Under the pieces are notes generated by a model. It ran no database searches. It was given only the letters and a program-made list of their open reading frames with translations, and was not told the DNA's origin. Shown piece after piece: positions 45,701-56,000 of a stretch of 64,000 bases of DNA. Location: the NCBI GenBank assembly GCA_958450365.1, contig CAUEEP010000737.1:2965501-3029500 (forward strand). The letters run 5' to 3'. Position numbers and translations under genes: made by a program. The first letter of the stretch is position 1, and each line of letters opens with the position of its first letter. The stretch is from Mesorhabditis belari (taxonomy: Eukaryota; Nematoda; Chromadorea; Rhabditida; Rhabditidae).

Positions 45701-48700
45701 TTCTTAAGAATTCAAAACCTTGGACTCATTTGCTTTGCGACACAGAGATCTTTTGGGTGAATTTGTAGAGTGATCGCTATAAGAGAACGATCCGTTTTTG
45801 GCAGTGATGTCCATGTGGTTGATAAGTAGGACATTGTTGAAATGATCGGCTGGGGAACCTGATAAAAACACAAAAGCATAAAAAAAATTCATTTTGGTTC
45901 ATTTGTGCGTCCCTAGCGGAGACGCGTTCCAAAATTTTTTTGAGACGCTGTTGGAAGGTCTCGGGGTTAATGCTAACCTCAAACTTGGGTAATTAAACCG
46001 AGCAATCAGGTCTCTGTGGCGCTATCTGGACGCACCTTGTGCCAGATGCCGCTTTTTCTTACTAGACACACTAAAGGTACACACAGTCGTGTCGTCTCGT
46101 GTCTCTGATCGCAGGCAGCTATTTCAGCCGTCGCGGCAGAGAAGCCCGTTCGCGCTTACCACCTCCTACTTTGAAAACACGGCATCCCGTTTGATCTGCC
46201 AAGTTAAGCAGTGTTACGCTCGGTTGATACCTGGATCGGAGACGGCTTGGGAATCGCGAGCGCCGTAGCTTTTTGCATTTTTCTGGATCGGATTTGAGAA
46301 TCAGAAAACTTGGGTAAATAAACCGAGCCTGTCGGTCACTTTCTCGCTATCTATCTGCCCCCTTGCACCAGAAGGCGCGTAATTGTGCGCTCCCCCAAAG
46401 CACACCTCCCGCACTCACAAACCTTGTGTTCAATTCTGATATGTCCTCGTAGCCATTCACCCTCATCTTCTCCCCGAATCGGTCCCTCTTTCTTCTCTTC
46501 GAAGAGATGCTCTAGCCAGATCTAAACCTCAATGCTTATGATTATTTTTGTGCAATTTTATATATGTCGTAGCCGATGAAGGATTTCAGCCGAAGAAGTC
46601 TCAAAAATGAGATCTTGAGTTATGTATTGACTCAAGTCAATACCACAAAGCGCCTTTTAGAGAGCTTGAGTTTGTGGTATTGACTTGAGTCAATACATAA
46701 CTCAAGATTTCATTTTTGAGACTTCTTCGGCTGAAATCCTTCGTCGGCTACGACATATACAAAAAGTTTCCACCTCTCTCGTTGCCAAACAATAAGATGG
46801 GAGGGTTGTTTTCGGGGAAAATTTCTCCTCAACAAAGCGCAAAAACGTGGTAATATGTTCGAGATCTGCCTCGTCGGCTACAGAAAAGAAACTGAAATAT
46901 TTTGATTGGAAATTTCTATAACTTTTGATACCTTTGAATGATCGTCTCTTCCGAGTTTTCTTTTTCTTCTTGCAGAAGAGTTTTGTATTTCTTCGCAACC
47001 ATTTGCGAATCGGCCTAGAAATTCGACGTTTAAACCTGGTTTAGTTTTTCTAGCTCCAGTTCAACTCACAGTTGTTGTTAGACTAATTTTCACTAATTCA
47101 CTAGCTCATTTACCCAATTCATGGCCAACGCTTGACTGAAAAGATCTCGATAGGTGAAACGAAGAGATAGCAGGAGGGCCCGCAATAAGCGGGGAGGGAT
47201 TTGGGATGATGAAGAAATGACTCTCATCGCGCCACGAGACGAGAGAATGTGCGGCTAAAGAGTTCTTCATTTTGCCATTGATTTTACAATTGATTCATAA
47301 ACTAATCAGGAGATGCCAGATCGATGAATCTGGCAGGCTGAATAAAGTTGACCAAAGTTTTGTCGAAAACTGTATCTGAAGATCATGGATTTCCCCACAA
47401 GGGAATGATCCAAATTGGGGCTGACGTTTCAGGATTCAGAAACACCAGTCATTTCCCAAAATCTAGTCAATTTTTTTTCAAATTAAAATCCTGGCGAGAA
47501 AAATGCATTTAAAGTGTCGACGAGTTTCGAAAAATCGCCCCTAGCCAATAAAAGCGTGTCACAAGCGAACGAACAAAGAGCAGTGGTGGCCTGGACAGCA
47601 TGGACAAAGAGGGTAGTGTCCCTGCAAAACCCACAACCCCTTTTGCTGTGGATTCGAGTCCGGTCACCGACATCCTGAAACCCCAGCCCCAGTTTTGATC
47701 ATTCCCTTGTCAATCAAGATGTTCAAAGCCCTTAGAACCGATAATCCCTTGGTCCTAAGTGCCCAACCGTAAACAGCCTTCAGAAAACAACTCTAAACTC
47801 TTTCCTTACCTGAAATTGCGTATCATATTGTGCAAGGATCGCCCTCACTTGTTCCATTTCATACTGTAAACGATTTGCCGCATGAAGACACTAAAATAAA
47901 ACAAATTAACTGAAAATGAGAGATCGTAAAGCTCGTCAAACAATTTCCAATCTTACTTAAGACAAAACTTTGGTCAACTTTAGCCTATTCGATCTGGAAT
48001 CTCCTGATTAGTTTATGAATCAATTGTAAAATGTCTCACACAAAAACATACTTCCAATAAAATATTTAGGTAAATGTAGAGATGCCAATGTGCAGAGATT
48101 TCTTCATTTTCTCCTTTTTTCGGCGATCCAATAGGCACATTTGGTAACAAATAAACAGGAGGTCGTGGAAGCTAAAATACTTCGAAATAAGCTAAATAAG
48201 CTAGCATCTTTTTCTCATATTACCGTTTTTGCAAACAAATTCTTGCTGTGAACAGATAGACGAGCAAAAAGGAACTCAATTTTCCCGAGAAGAAACAGCT
48301 CAAAGGCTGTGGTTCGTGAAGTGCCGAGAACTAAAATACATTTCGGCATTCGTGTGAGATTTTAGACTAATGTAGTCTAGCTTAGCAGTCACAAAGCAAG
48401 TCAAAAAGCTTTCAAGGAAGGTCCCAAATTGAGACCTAGACCTGTTCGACAAGGCTTTCAAGGAAGGTCCCAAATTGAGACCTAGATCCACCCTGTTCAA
48501 CTCGTCATTCTTCACTCACCGACATCCAATTCCAGCACCGATTTTGCTATCGTTTTACAAAATTTCTCAATCTCATCATTTGTCAAACTTGACGCTTTTT
48601 CCAGAAGCCGATCAACCTAAAATCGTTTCTCTAGTGAGTTGAAATGAAAGGAAAGTTGAATGAAAAGAATTTTGCTTCAAACCTCTTCCGGGATCCCTTC

Positions 48701-50591
48701 ATGCAACAAATAATAGATGTGATCGGTGGTGAGGGAAAAGCTAAAGTTCAGAATAGGCTCAGGCTTATGCTCAACAATTGAAAACACTCTCTTTCTAGTG
48801 CACTGCAGTCATAGTCAGTTCTTCATTTTGAAAGGATTTGTTTCGAAGTTCCAAAGTAGCAAAGTTGATCGACTTACCCAAAAGATGAATCAGCAAAAAT
48901 CCTCAAGATTAACCCGGATCGTACATCGGAGAAGTGATCGGCGTAAAGGATTGCCTAAAAGAAAAGACAAATCTTTTCCGTTCTTTCTATACTGAGACGG
49001 TTTGCCAGATCACGAGTGATTATATGGCCGCTCAAAGGACACCCCTTTAAACAGTGACTCTATTGTTCTGTAAATGATTCTCAAATGAGATTTAATGCTT
49101 AAAGTTTGTTTAGGGGTTTTTAGGGTTGTAGAATCTATTGGCAGAGTCTATTTTGTCCCTAAGTTTCGAAAAAAATCCAAAGAGATCGAATTGGTTTTGG
49201 GATTTTGAATAGATCTGTTTGAATAGAGCTTAGGCTTAGGCTTAGGCTTAGGCTTAGTGCGTAGGCTAGCGGCCAGCGCCTAGCGCTAAGTCTATTTGGG
49301 TTTGGGCTAAACCCCGATTTTCTGGATCTCAGCCAGTTCTCGGAGCTAAGGGACACCCGCTTGGCGATGCTCATCCGCCCCCCATAGGAGCATCCTGGCA
49401 AATTTTCAGGTCACTCTCTTGTCTGGAAGTTGAGATATTAGGCTTAGGCTTAGGCTTAGGCAATGTTTGAATTGTTCAAAATCTGTGTTTTGTCAAAGAT
49501 CCGGATTTCCTAGAAGAATCCTTTTTTATATTTCTTTTTAGCTTACCTCTAATGGTAATCCAAGATGTACAAAGATGATGATCGGGGATTTCGGGCCGAA
49601 TTCATGAGAGAGACTTTGTGAGATCGAGAAGCGATCGATCAAATGAGTGGATGGGGGTAGAGCTGAAAGGATTCCCGAGATACATTTCGGCATTCGTGTG
49701 GGATTTTAGACTAATGTAGTCTAGCTTAGCAGTCACAAAGCAAGTCAAAAAGCTTTCGCGGAAGCTCTCAAATTGAGACCTAGACCTGTTCGACAAGGCT
49801 TTCAAGGAAGGTCCCAAATTGAGACTTAGATCCGCCCTGTTCGACTGGTGATTCTTCACTCACCCACATCCAATTCCAGCACCGATTTTGCTAGAATCCC
49901 GAGATCTAGAATCACAGAACTTATCCAGAACTTGAACCAACCGTCTCTTTTCAATTCGCACCAAACAAAAAGCGTGGGCAACGCTTCACCGGATTCGGGC
50001 AAGAAAAGCGGGAGATCCAGAAAGAAAGCCGATAAGAGACGAACAACGTCGCGCACTTGATTCGAGGCAATCGATGAACCTATTTCGAGTCTTGTTTATC
50101 GCCTATTTTGCCTATATTTTGTATTTTATCAACTGGTATGGCGATTCAAAAATTACAATTGATATTTATGAGAGACTGGACTTGTTTATGACAATCCAAT
50201 CTTTTCAAATCGATGATATTCAACTAAGCCAAGTCTAACGAAACTTTGAAAGCTATAAGCCATTAAAGCCAACAATCTATAAACCATTAAAGCCAATAAA
50301 CTAACACGTTTGACTCGAGCGCGAAAGCTCGCTGCTTCGTTAAGTTAAGCTAAATCGTAAAGTTAAGCTAAAGCTAAAGTTAAGCTGAATCTGTAAGACT
50401 GAGCCGAAACTTTTTAGCATTAACACCAAAATCTGTGCAACTATTTGAGTAATGATTTTCATTTCAATTTTTTTTTCAATCATAACATTCAAATCTCCAT
50501 TCCATGCTTTACCATTATGCGCTTCTAGTAACAGATTTCGAAATCGTTGAGCATGTAGGAAGTCGAGCAGTGAAGAACCCGTTTGTGTCAT
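42766..50591 (-). CDS. Large 23-exon gene, coiled-coil protein, unrecognised
   Basis: Exons (minus): 50513-50591, 49547-49662, 48878-48954, 48683-48740, 48520-48616, 48224-48330, 48052-48171, 47810-47890, 46932-47014, 46774-46891, 46423-46521, 45719-45858, 45608-45679, 45511-45566, 45389-45459, 45043-45123, 44856-44987, 44674-44790, 44467-44586, 43767-43972, 43568-43723, 43163-43287, 42766-42857. All 22 junctions keep phase; 800 residues. The N-terminal 270 residues look folded and helical (SLLDFLHAQRFRNLLLEAHN; FELFLLGKIEFLFARL); a coiled coil follows (RLQYEMEQVRAILAQYDTQF; MVAKKYKTLLQEEKENSEE); the rest is mostly disordered with charged helices (RKRLDERMRRMAETQRELER). It has no signal peptide or membrane helix, so it is probably cytosolic. 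If the donor GTTTCA at 43567 is skipped the protein ends at 43558. The introns host SL RNA genes, a 5S-like sequence and telomeric repeats. Confidence 0.75.
43371..43436 (-). other. tRNA-derived SINE-like element, copy 2
   Basis: Minus strand: GGTACCGAATGGGTCAGTGG, then CGAAAAGCAGAAG, then B-box-like GAGTTCAATCC. Same family as 29261-29337. It is followed on the plus side by a GAAGAAAGAAAG purine tract (43440-43535). Confidence 0.5.
44126..44381. repeat. 9-bp repeat CTTGCTTCT
   Basis: About 28 units, nearly perfect, in intron 19 of the 23-exon gene. It gives three overlapping open frames (poly-Leu, Ser/Cys, Ala/Ser) on the plus strand that are not genes. Confidence 0.95.
45270..45375 (-). 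ncRNA. SL RNA gene fragment F1
   Basis: On the minus strand it has the upstream element and the start GGTTTAATTACCCAAGTTT (45282 downwards) but the next bases are AAAAGAATCC instead of the GAG|GT donor, and no Sm site or 3' hairpin follows. It is therefore a broken copy. Its upstream block (GTGTCAGAAGGCGAGCG, plus strand 45318-45334) matches those of other copies. It lies in intron 15 of the 23-exon gene. Confidence 0.7.
45903..45999 (-). ncRNA. sls-1: SL1 RNA gene, type A copy 1
   Basis: The transcript should start at 45999. The 22-nt leader (GGTTTAATTACCCAAG then TTTGAG, identical to the canonical nematode SL1) is followed by the donor GT at 45977, a middle stem region, the Sm-type site with AATTTTGGAACG, and a 3' hairpin (GCGTCTCC/GGGACGC). 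Length about 97 nt, as for known SL1 RNAs. The upstream block CGCTATCTGGACG...TGCCAGATGCCG (46012-46046, plus strand) is where a proximal sequence element is expected. It is located in intron 11 of the 23-exon gene, same strand. Confidence 0.9.
46154..46270 (+). rRNA. 5S rRNA-like sequence, probable pseudogene
   Basis: 117 bp, starting GCTTACCACC and containing the conserved CATCCCGT, GATCTGCCAAGTTAAGCA, ACCTGGATCGGAGACGG and TGGGAATC blocks of animal 5S rRNA, ending in GTAGCTTTTT. The terminal helix does not close well (5' GCTTACCAC against 3' GCGCCGTAGC), so it may not be functional. It is on the strand opposite to the neighbouring SL1 RNA, the same arrangement as in the C. elegans 5S/SL1 repeat. 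Confidence 0.8.
46305..46410 (-). ncRNA. SL RNA gene fragment F2
   Basis: Minus strand: GGTTTATTTACCCAAGTTTT from 46324, i.e. one substitution in the leader, then no donor and no Sm site; the upstream block (CACCAGAAGGCGCG, 46366-46379) is kept. Broken copy, lying immediately beside the 5S-like sequence. Confidence 0.65.
46561..46759. repeat. Palindrome with 89-bp arms
   Basis: 46561-46649 and 46671-46759 are inverted copies with about two mismatches (GCCGAAGAAGTCTCAAAAAT shared) and a 21-nt loop. It fills intron 10 of the 23-exon gene. Confidence 0.92.
47592..47690 (+). other. tRNA-like sequence
   Basis: GGTGGCC (near 47595) can pair with GGTCACC (near 47672) as a 7-bp acceptor stem with one wobble, and ATTCGAGTCC resembles a B-box. 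The middle is longer than a normal tRNA. Pseudogene or SINE; intron 8 of the 23-exon gene. Confidence 0.35.
48328..48545. repeat. Intragenic duplication, copy 1
   Basis: This segment, including the end of exon 48520-48616, is duplicated at 49673-49893 (shared ACATTTCGGCATTCGTGTG and CTAATGTAGTCTAGCTTAGC). This copy is in the functional position. Confidence 0.85.
49229..49257. repeat. Interstitial telomeric repeat, block 1
   Basis: Four to five perfect TTAGGC units, the nematode telomere sequence, inside intron 2 of the 23-exon gene. Decayed TAGGCTAG-like units continue to about 49285. Confidence 0.9.
49438..49461. repeat. Interstitial telomeric repeat, block 2
   Basis: Exactly four TTAGGC units in the same orientation as block 1, about 180 bp away, same intron. 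Confidence 0.9.
49673..49893. repeat. Intragenic duplication, copy 2
   Basis: A copy of 48328-48545 placed in intron 1 of the same gene. It includes a piece of exon sequence (LAKSVLELDV) that has no usable frame in the transcript. Confidence 0.85.
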
Positions 50592-51524
50592 TGATCACAT
50601 TAAAGAATAGCAATCCTAAACAATGTAGAATCTTAAAGGATCTCCATAGCGAATTTTGAAAAAAACTGGATCAATGAAAACTCGACTCTCTAGCAGATTT
50701 AGTCTAGTAAAAAAGCTCGCTCGCTTGACTCGAGCGCGAAAGCTCGATTCTCGCTGCTTCAATTTTCGCTGCTTTTTCAAACTTTTGCTTTTTACACTAA
50801 AATCGCTAGCAATTCACGACTGAATATCTTTAAAAAGATATTAGACTGAATATCTTTTAAAAGATATTCAGCGCTTCGCCATCTTTTTGGGATCGATGAT
50901 CTTCTTTAATTAATCAATGGATCACGATTTTAAACGGAAATCCGTGTTTTTCCTTAAAAACAGCAATAGGGAAAAACAGCAATAGTAATATCATTTTCTA
51001 ATGTCATCATCTCGATTATTGAATCAAAATACGTAAATTATGTGTAATAGAAATTTAAGAAAGCTAAAGTTTCTAAAAAGTCAAGAGTTTGATCAAAATT
51101 TCTGAAAGAAGTGCCAAAAAAAAACAAAATTTCTACGTCTGAATCAAGATTGACCGATTGATTGACCCGGGAAAGCCAAAAAGCCAAAAAAAAAACATGG
51201 AACGGACGAGAAACGATTACGGATGAATGATTTCGGACAAAAGGTATGAACCCATGAATATATTTTGGGTCAAAAAGGAGTTGTCCTTTCCCCCTTTTTC
51301 TTCGATTTGTTGTCTCTATCCTTTCCCTTCCCTATCCACAGCTGTTCCCTCACCATGACAACCATGAAAGGCGAGATTTCTCTTTCTCTTTCTCTTTTTC
51401 TCTTCTCACCATTTTATCATGTAAATTATTTCATTGTTCGAAAGAGATTAAGGAAATATCGGGAAATTTGAAAAATATGTTGGTGGCCGTCTATTTCAGC
51501 CATCTCTCACAGCCGTGCAACTCT

Positions 51525-51623
51525 TTGTGGACTTCCCAAGAGGGAAATCCGTCCCAAAATTCCTCAAGACACTTTATCTGGGCCTCCGGGTTTATACCAA
51601 CCTTTAACTTGGGTAATTAAACC
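51525..51623 (-). ncRNA. SL RNA gene, type B copy 1 (variant leader)
   Basis: The leader starts GGTTTAATTACCCAAG but ends TTAAAG rather than TTTGAG, followed by GT (51601-51600), a middle stem, the Sm-type site AATTTTGGGACGG and a 3' hairpin (TTTCCCTCTTGGGAA). The upstream block GTGCCGGAAGGCGCGCG (51661-51677) is the conserved element about 40-55 bp before the start. It is complete in layout, so probably functional with a variant leader. Confidence 0.8.
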
Positions 51624-52017
51624 GAATCTCAATGTCTCTTTCTCGGTATGTATCCGCCCCGCGTGCCGGAAGGCGCGCGATTGTGTGCTCCCTCAAAGTA
51701 CACCTTCCACACTCCGATTTCATCGCCATTTCAGCTAAAGTTTCGAAATTCGAGTTTCCAAAAGCAACTACCCAAAATCTCACAAATCTCACTCATCTAA
51801 AAACGACAAAACGATGCTGGGAATCAATTTTCATCACTAGAAGAACCTGTATTTTTCAAAATTTTCTCCACCATATAGTGGACGACCTTCCGTGTGGTTC
51901 CACGCCACCGTTTCACTGCAAGTGAAGTGAAGGGTTGACACATTTCTTGATAAATCAAGATAAAAATAAGAGAAAGCATGAAAGCTTCTTCAACTCATTC
52001 CACATTTTCAAGGTCAT

Positions 52018-52116
52018 TTGTGCATCCCCTTGCGGGGGACGCGTTCCAAAATTTGTTCGAGACACTGTCGGAAGGCCTCGGGGTTAATACTAACCTCAAA
52101 CTTGGGTAATTAAACC
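52018..52116 (-). ncRNA. sls-1: SL1 RNA gene, type A copy 2
   Basis: The canonical leader (GGTTTAATTACCCAAG then TTTGAG) starts at 52116; donor GT at 52094; Sm-type site AAATTTTGGAACG; 3' hairpin (GTCCCCCGCAAGGGGAT). The upstream sequence (GTGCCAGGTGCCGC, then CACACGAAAGGTACGCACCG) matches copy 1 at 45903-45999 over more than 100 bp. Confidence 0.9.
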
Positions 52117-52271
52117 GAACAAACAGGTCCGTGTCGCGCTATTTGGACGAGCCGTGTGCCAGGTGCCGCTTTTTCTTACGAGACACACGAAAGGTACGCA
52201 CCGTCGTGTCGTCTCGCGTCTCTAGCATCTGGTGTAAATAAATTTCGAACACTTTTAAAGACACCTTCAAA

Positions 52272-52350
52272 CAGCTTGGGTGGTCTAGCGTATGCTCCCC
52301 AATAAAACTTGTGGATTTTTGGCTTGAGTTCGAATCCTTCCCTGGCCAGG
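52272..52350 (+). other. tRNA-like sequence
   Basis: A-box-like GTGGTCTAGCGTATGC and a good B-box GAGTTCGAATCC at tRNA spacing; the anticodon arm (CCAATAAAACTTGTGG) pairs weakly. Pseudogene or SINE head. Confidence 0.4.
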
Positions 52351-52693
52351 CCTTTTTGCTTTTTTGGAAAATTCTTTTTCTGGTGTCTTTGCATTAAATA
52401 TTTATGTTTTATGCACCTTTTGACAACTTCTAACGGTGTTTATAAAACTTGCAATTCTCAAAATAGTTCATCGATTTCAACGTAGACGTATGAACTTCAA
52501 AATGCAAAGATAGATGCAAGAACAAAGAACAATGCACAAGAACAAAGAACAATGCAAAACAAACACAAACAAACAAACAAACTACTCTGTTTTACAAAGA
52601 AGACTGCTTTTGTTAGCAGAGTTAATACCAGAGACTTAACTTTATGAAGCTGCAAAAAGGATTCAAAGTGACCGAATAAGCGACTATGAGATT

Positions 52694-52791
52694 TTTGGAC
52701 TTCCCAAGAGGGAAATCCGTCCCAAAATTCGTCGAGACACTATATCTGGGTCTCAGGGTTTATACCAACCTCTAACTTGGGTAATTAAACC
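52694..52791 (-). ncRNA. SL RNA gene, type B copy 2 (variant leader)
   Basis: The leader starts GGTTTAATTACCCAAG and ends TTAGAG; donor GT at 52769; Sm-type site AATTTTGGGACGG; 3' hairpin identical to type B copy 1. Upstream block TTTGCCAGAAGGCGCGCG (52830-52847). Confidence 0.8.
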
Positions 52792-53011
52792 GAATCTGAC
52801 GGTCTGTTTCTCCCTATGTATTTGCCCCGTTTGCCAGAAGGCGCGCGATTGTACACTCCCCCAAAGGACAGCAGCCATACTCAAATTTCACTGCCATTTC
52901 CGCTAGAATTTTCTAAGTTTCAAAAAAAGTACGATATACGGTAATAGGAGCAATAGCAATAGAACAATAGAACAAGGTAAGCAATAGGTAAGCAATAGGT
53001 AAGCAATAGAA

Positions 53012-56000
53012 CTACAAGAATTTTCGTCGACACGCCAATGAGTGGTGATTGTAGAAGAACAATCTAAAAATTGAGTACATGAAATTGAGTACATTTATGT
53101 ACAATAGTACAATATATCCAAAACACTCGATTACCTGTGATGCCAATTCTCATGCGGTAGTTCATCATGTGCAATGATATAAGATCCCTCGGCGATTAGC
53201 CTCTTCACAAAGGTGTGCACGGCGAGTTTTTGCTCGTGATTCAAGGGTCGATGAATTTCAATGTTAATCTGTAAACTTGCTTTTCGAATTTGATTTGATC
53301 ACAAATTAGCATTCAGCTTTTGTAAAACCATAAAGTTTCTAAGTTTCTAAGTTACCTGACAAAAAGTGAAACCGTTAAGCTCGGCACGGCCAGCCTGTAA
53401 CAGGTCGAACATTGCATACTCGGCGTATTCAGTGTCAACGAATAGGAAATCGATCACGGATCTAAATTGGGGGACTACCTAAATCAACGCCGAGCGAAAA
53501 AAGCACTGAAAACGCCCATTTCAGCGCTGAATCAACTTCATACTTTTTTTACTTTTTAGCATGTTTTTATGGTTTTACGTTGCCTTTATAAAATTTTTAT
53601 TTTTTCAAACAACAATAAATTAACAAATTCGTCAACAAAACAAAAAAAATCACCTACAATGAACAAATAAACAAAAAGATTTTACATGATCAACGGTTGA
53701 TTTACCTAAATGACCATTTTGAAGAGCGATCTTTCGACGTCGATGACATTCTCGAATCCCTGGCGACTGTAAGAAGATTTTTGGTGTGTTTGCCCACATC
53801 CTTCTCGTTTTAAACTATCAAGTAGACGCGCTAAAAGAAAGTTATAAAAAAAGTTAAAAAGAAGAAAAAAGCTAAAACTTGCGCATGTCAAGTTAATAAT
53901 GTTAATAATGTCCATCAAAAAGCGCTAAACTGTGGCAAATCTTTGTGCTTTTTGCGTAATAACTACTCCTAGACCTGTTTTATGTGTAAAAAAAATAAAA
54001 CAACCGCAAAAACACGAGCAAAAGCGCAAAAAAAAACATGCAAAAACATGAAAGTAGTGCGAAAAATTCAGCGCTGAAATGGGCGTTTTTAGTGTATTTT
54101 CGGCTCGGCGCTGAAATGAGCGGCGCTGATTTGAGTAGTAGTGAGTAGCCGAAATTGAGCTCATTTAACGTAAACTGGTACGATTACGGTAATTTTCGAG
54201 AATAGGTGCCTTTTAATAAGGGTAAGTTGAGAGGAATAGGTGGTGACTACTTTGCGCCAAATTTTTTTGCGCAAATCGCCATAACTTTCTTCTAAGTCGG
54301 CCAATCTTTATGATTTTGATGTCATTTTGTAGATCTCAACAAGTGCAACAAAATGACATCAAAATCATAAAGATTCGCCGACTTAGAAGAAAGTTATGGC
54401 GATTTGCGCAAAAGACCTAGTTGAGCAAAAGACCCAGTTGCGCAAAAAATTTAGCGCAAAGTAGCCACCCCCAGGAATAGCTCTGGAAAAACTTAACACC
54501 ATAACTTTACGCAATTATGATCAGTATTTTATGTATTTTATGTTCAGTTAGAGATCTCAATTATTATTATAGAACTAACAAAGAAACTATTCAGTTTTTT
54601 CTAATTTTATAATAATTAATTATAATAATAACAGTTCTATAATAATTATCTTTTCTGAACTTACTCTTTAACACTTTCTCGAAGAAATTTGTACAATGGC
54701 ACGGCGGTCATCGTTTGAATTTCAGTGTAATTCCCTGAAATAATGGATCGTTTTCAAGAATTTGAAAGTTTTTTTAAATTTTGTAGAATAAAGCTTTTGA
54801 TTTTGACCAATCATCTTCAAAAAATATTACCTTTTGTGAGCATTTGCGATTTCGAAATGTCATTTCCCGATACAGCGTACTTGAAAAAAGTGCCAAGCTA
54901 AAAGGTTAAAGCTTTTTAATTTTTGATTTTCCAACTTCTTCATATTTTTCCTTGTTTCCCTCATCGATTGGGTCGGCGCCGAAGAATTGACATGACGGCA
55001 TGAGAGTCTGAAATTCGAAAAAATTGTGCCCTAGCTACCGAAAGCCTCGGAAGACTGGCTTTAGATTGATACGATAAATTGATATAGTGTTTCGGATTGA
55101 AAAGTTGTGCACTAACGACTAAAAGACTAACTATCGAGATCCATTCTCTCACCTTCACTTGTTGTTCGGCGCTCACATCCTGCCCGACTCCTAGCGTGAC
55201 AAACGTGCATTTATCTGACTAAAAACCATAATGTAGCATAAAAAGTTCAAAAAAGCTTACCGATTCCTTCAACGGAATCACTTGTTTCACATCGTTTGTG
55301 TTTCGAATTTCCACCAATTTTGGCCCAAATCGAAGACATCTTTTCAACGCTTTTTCGGGTCCACGACTCCAAGTCTAATAAAAAAAAGGTTTTCAGAAAA
55401 GTACTAGATTTTTCTAATGACATCTACACAAAGTTAAAGTTTTTCATATTGCTTCCTAACCATAGCTACAGCTAGGCTACTATTTGTCTCCTACCGTAAT
55501 TCCTGAAATAGAGCTATGACTGGGCTAGCTTTTAGCCAAAATTGGTTTCACAAGAACCAGTTGGGCCGCCACTTCCCTGTTTTCTTGACTCAATTGAAGC
55601 TTGAATGCACATCGATGCATATTTTGCTCTTTAGAGTTTCTATAGGGATACAGGGAGAGAACGGTGACGATTTAATAAAGTTTTTAACACATTGATGACG
55701 TAGAATGAAGCGTAGAATCAATAAGGGAGATAGAATTGTTTATACTTGCTTCCAAACAAATCTGGACATAGTCCACTCGCCATTGCGCTACAACTGAGGG
55801 GTAGGCTAATTTCCGCAATTTTTTTTTTGCGTAACAGGGTCATTTGCGCAAATTGCCATAACTTTCTTCTAACTTGGCGAATCTTTATGATTTTGGTGTC
55901 ATTTTGTAGATCTCAACAAGTGCAACAAAATGACATTCAAATTATAAATATTGACCCACTTAGAAGAAAGTTATGGCGATTTCCGCAAAAAAATTTGGAG

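Larger units (their letters stand above)
50592..53011. other. Intergenic region hosting three SL RNA genes
   Basis: No protein gene recognised. It contains a palindrome (50818-50873, GACTGAATATCTTTTAAAAG type), SL RNA genes at 51525-51623, 52018-52116 and 52694-52791, and a tRNA-like sequence (52272-52350). GACTCGAGCGCGAAAGCTCG occurs at 50312 and 50727. The open frame 51265-51471 lacks likeness to any family. Confidence 0.6.

Noticed and set aside
49848..50060. Plus-strand open frame ending KKADKRRTTSRT
   Set aside because: Composition looks coding, but it starts inside a duplicated segment, has no acceptor or partner exon, and lies in an intron of a minus-strand gene.
53706..53918. Extra exon of the methyltransferase-like gene (RQGFENVIDVERSLFKMVI)
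   Set aside because: It would end in a stop, while direct joining of 54665 to 53461 restores the conserved DTEYAEY segment in phase. It lies inside an inverted-repeat element.
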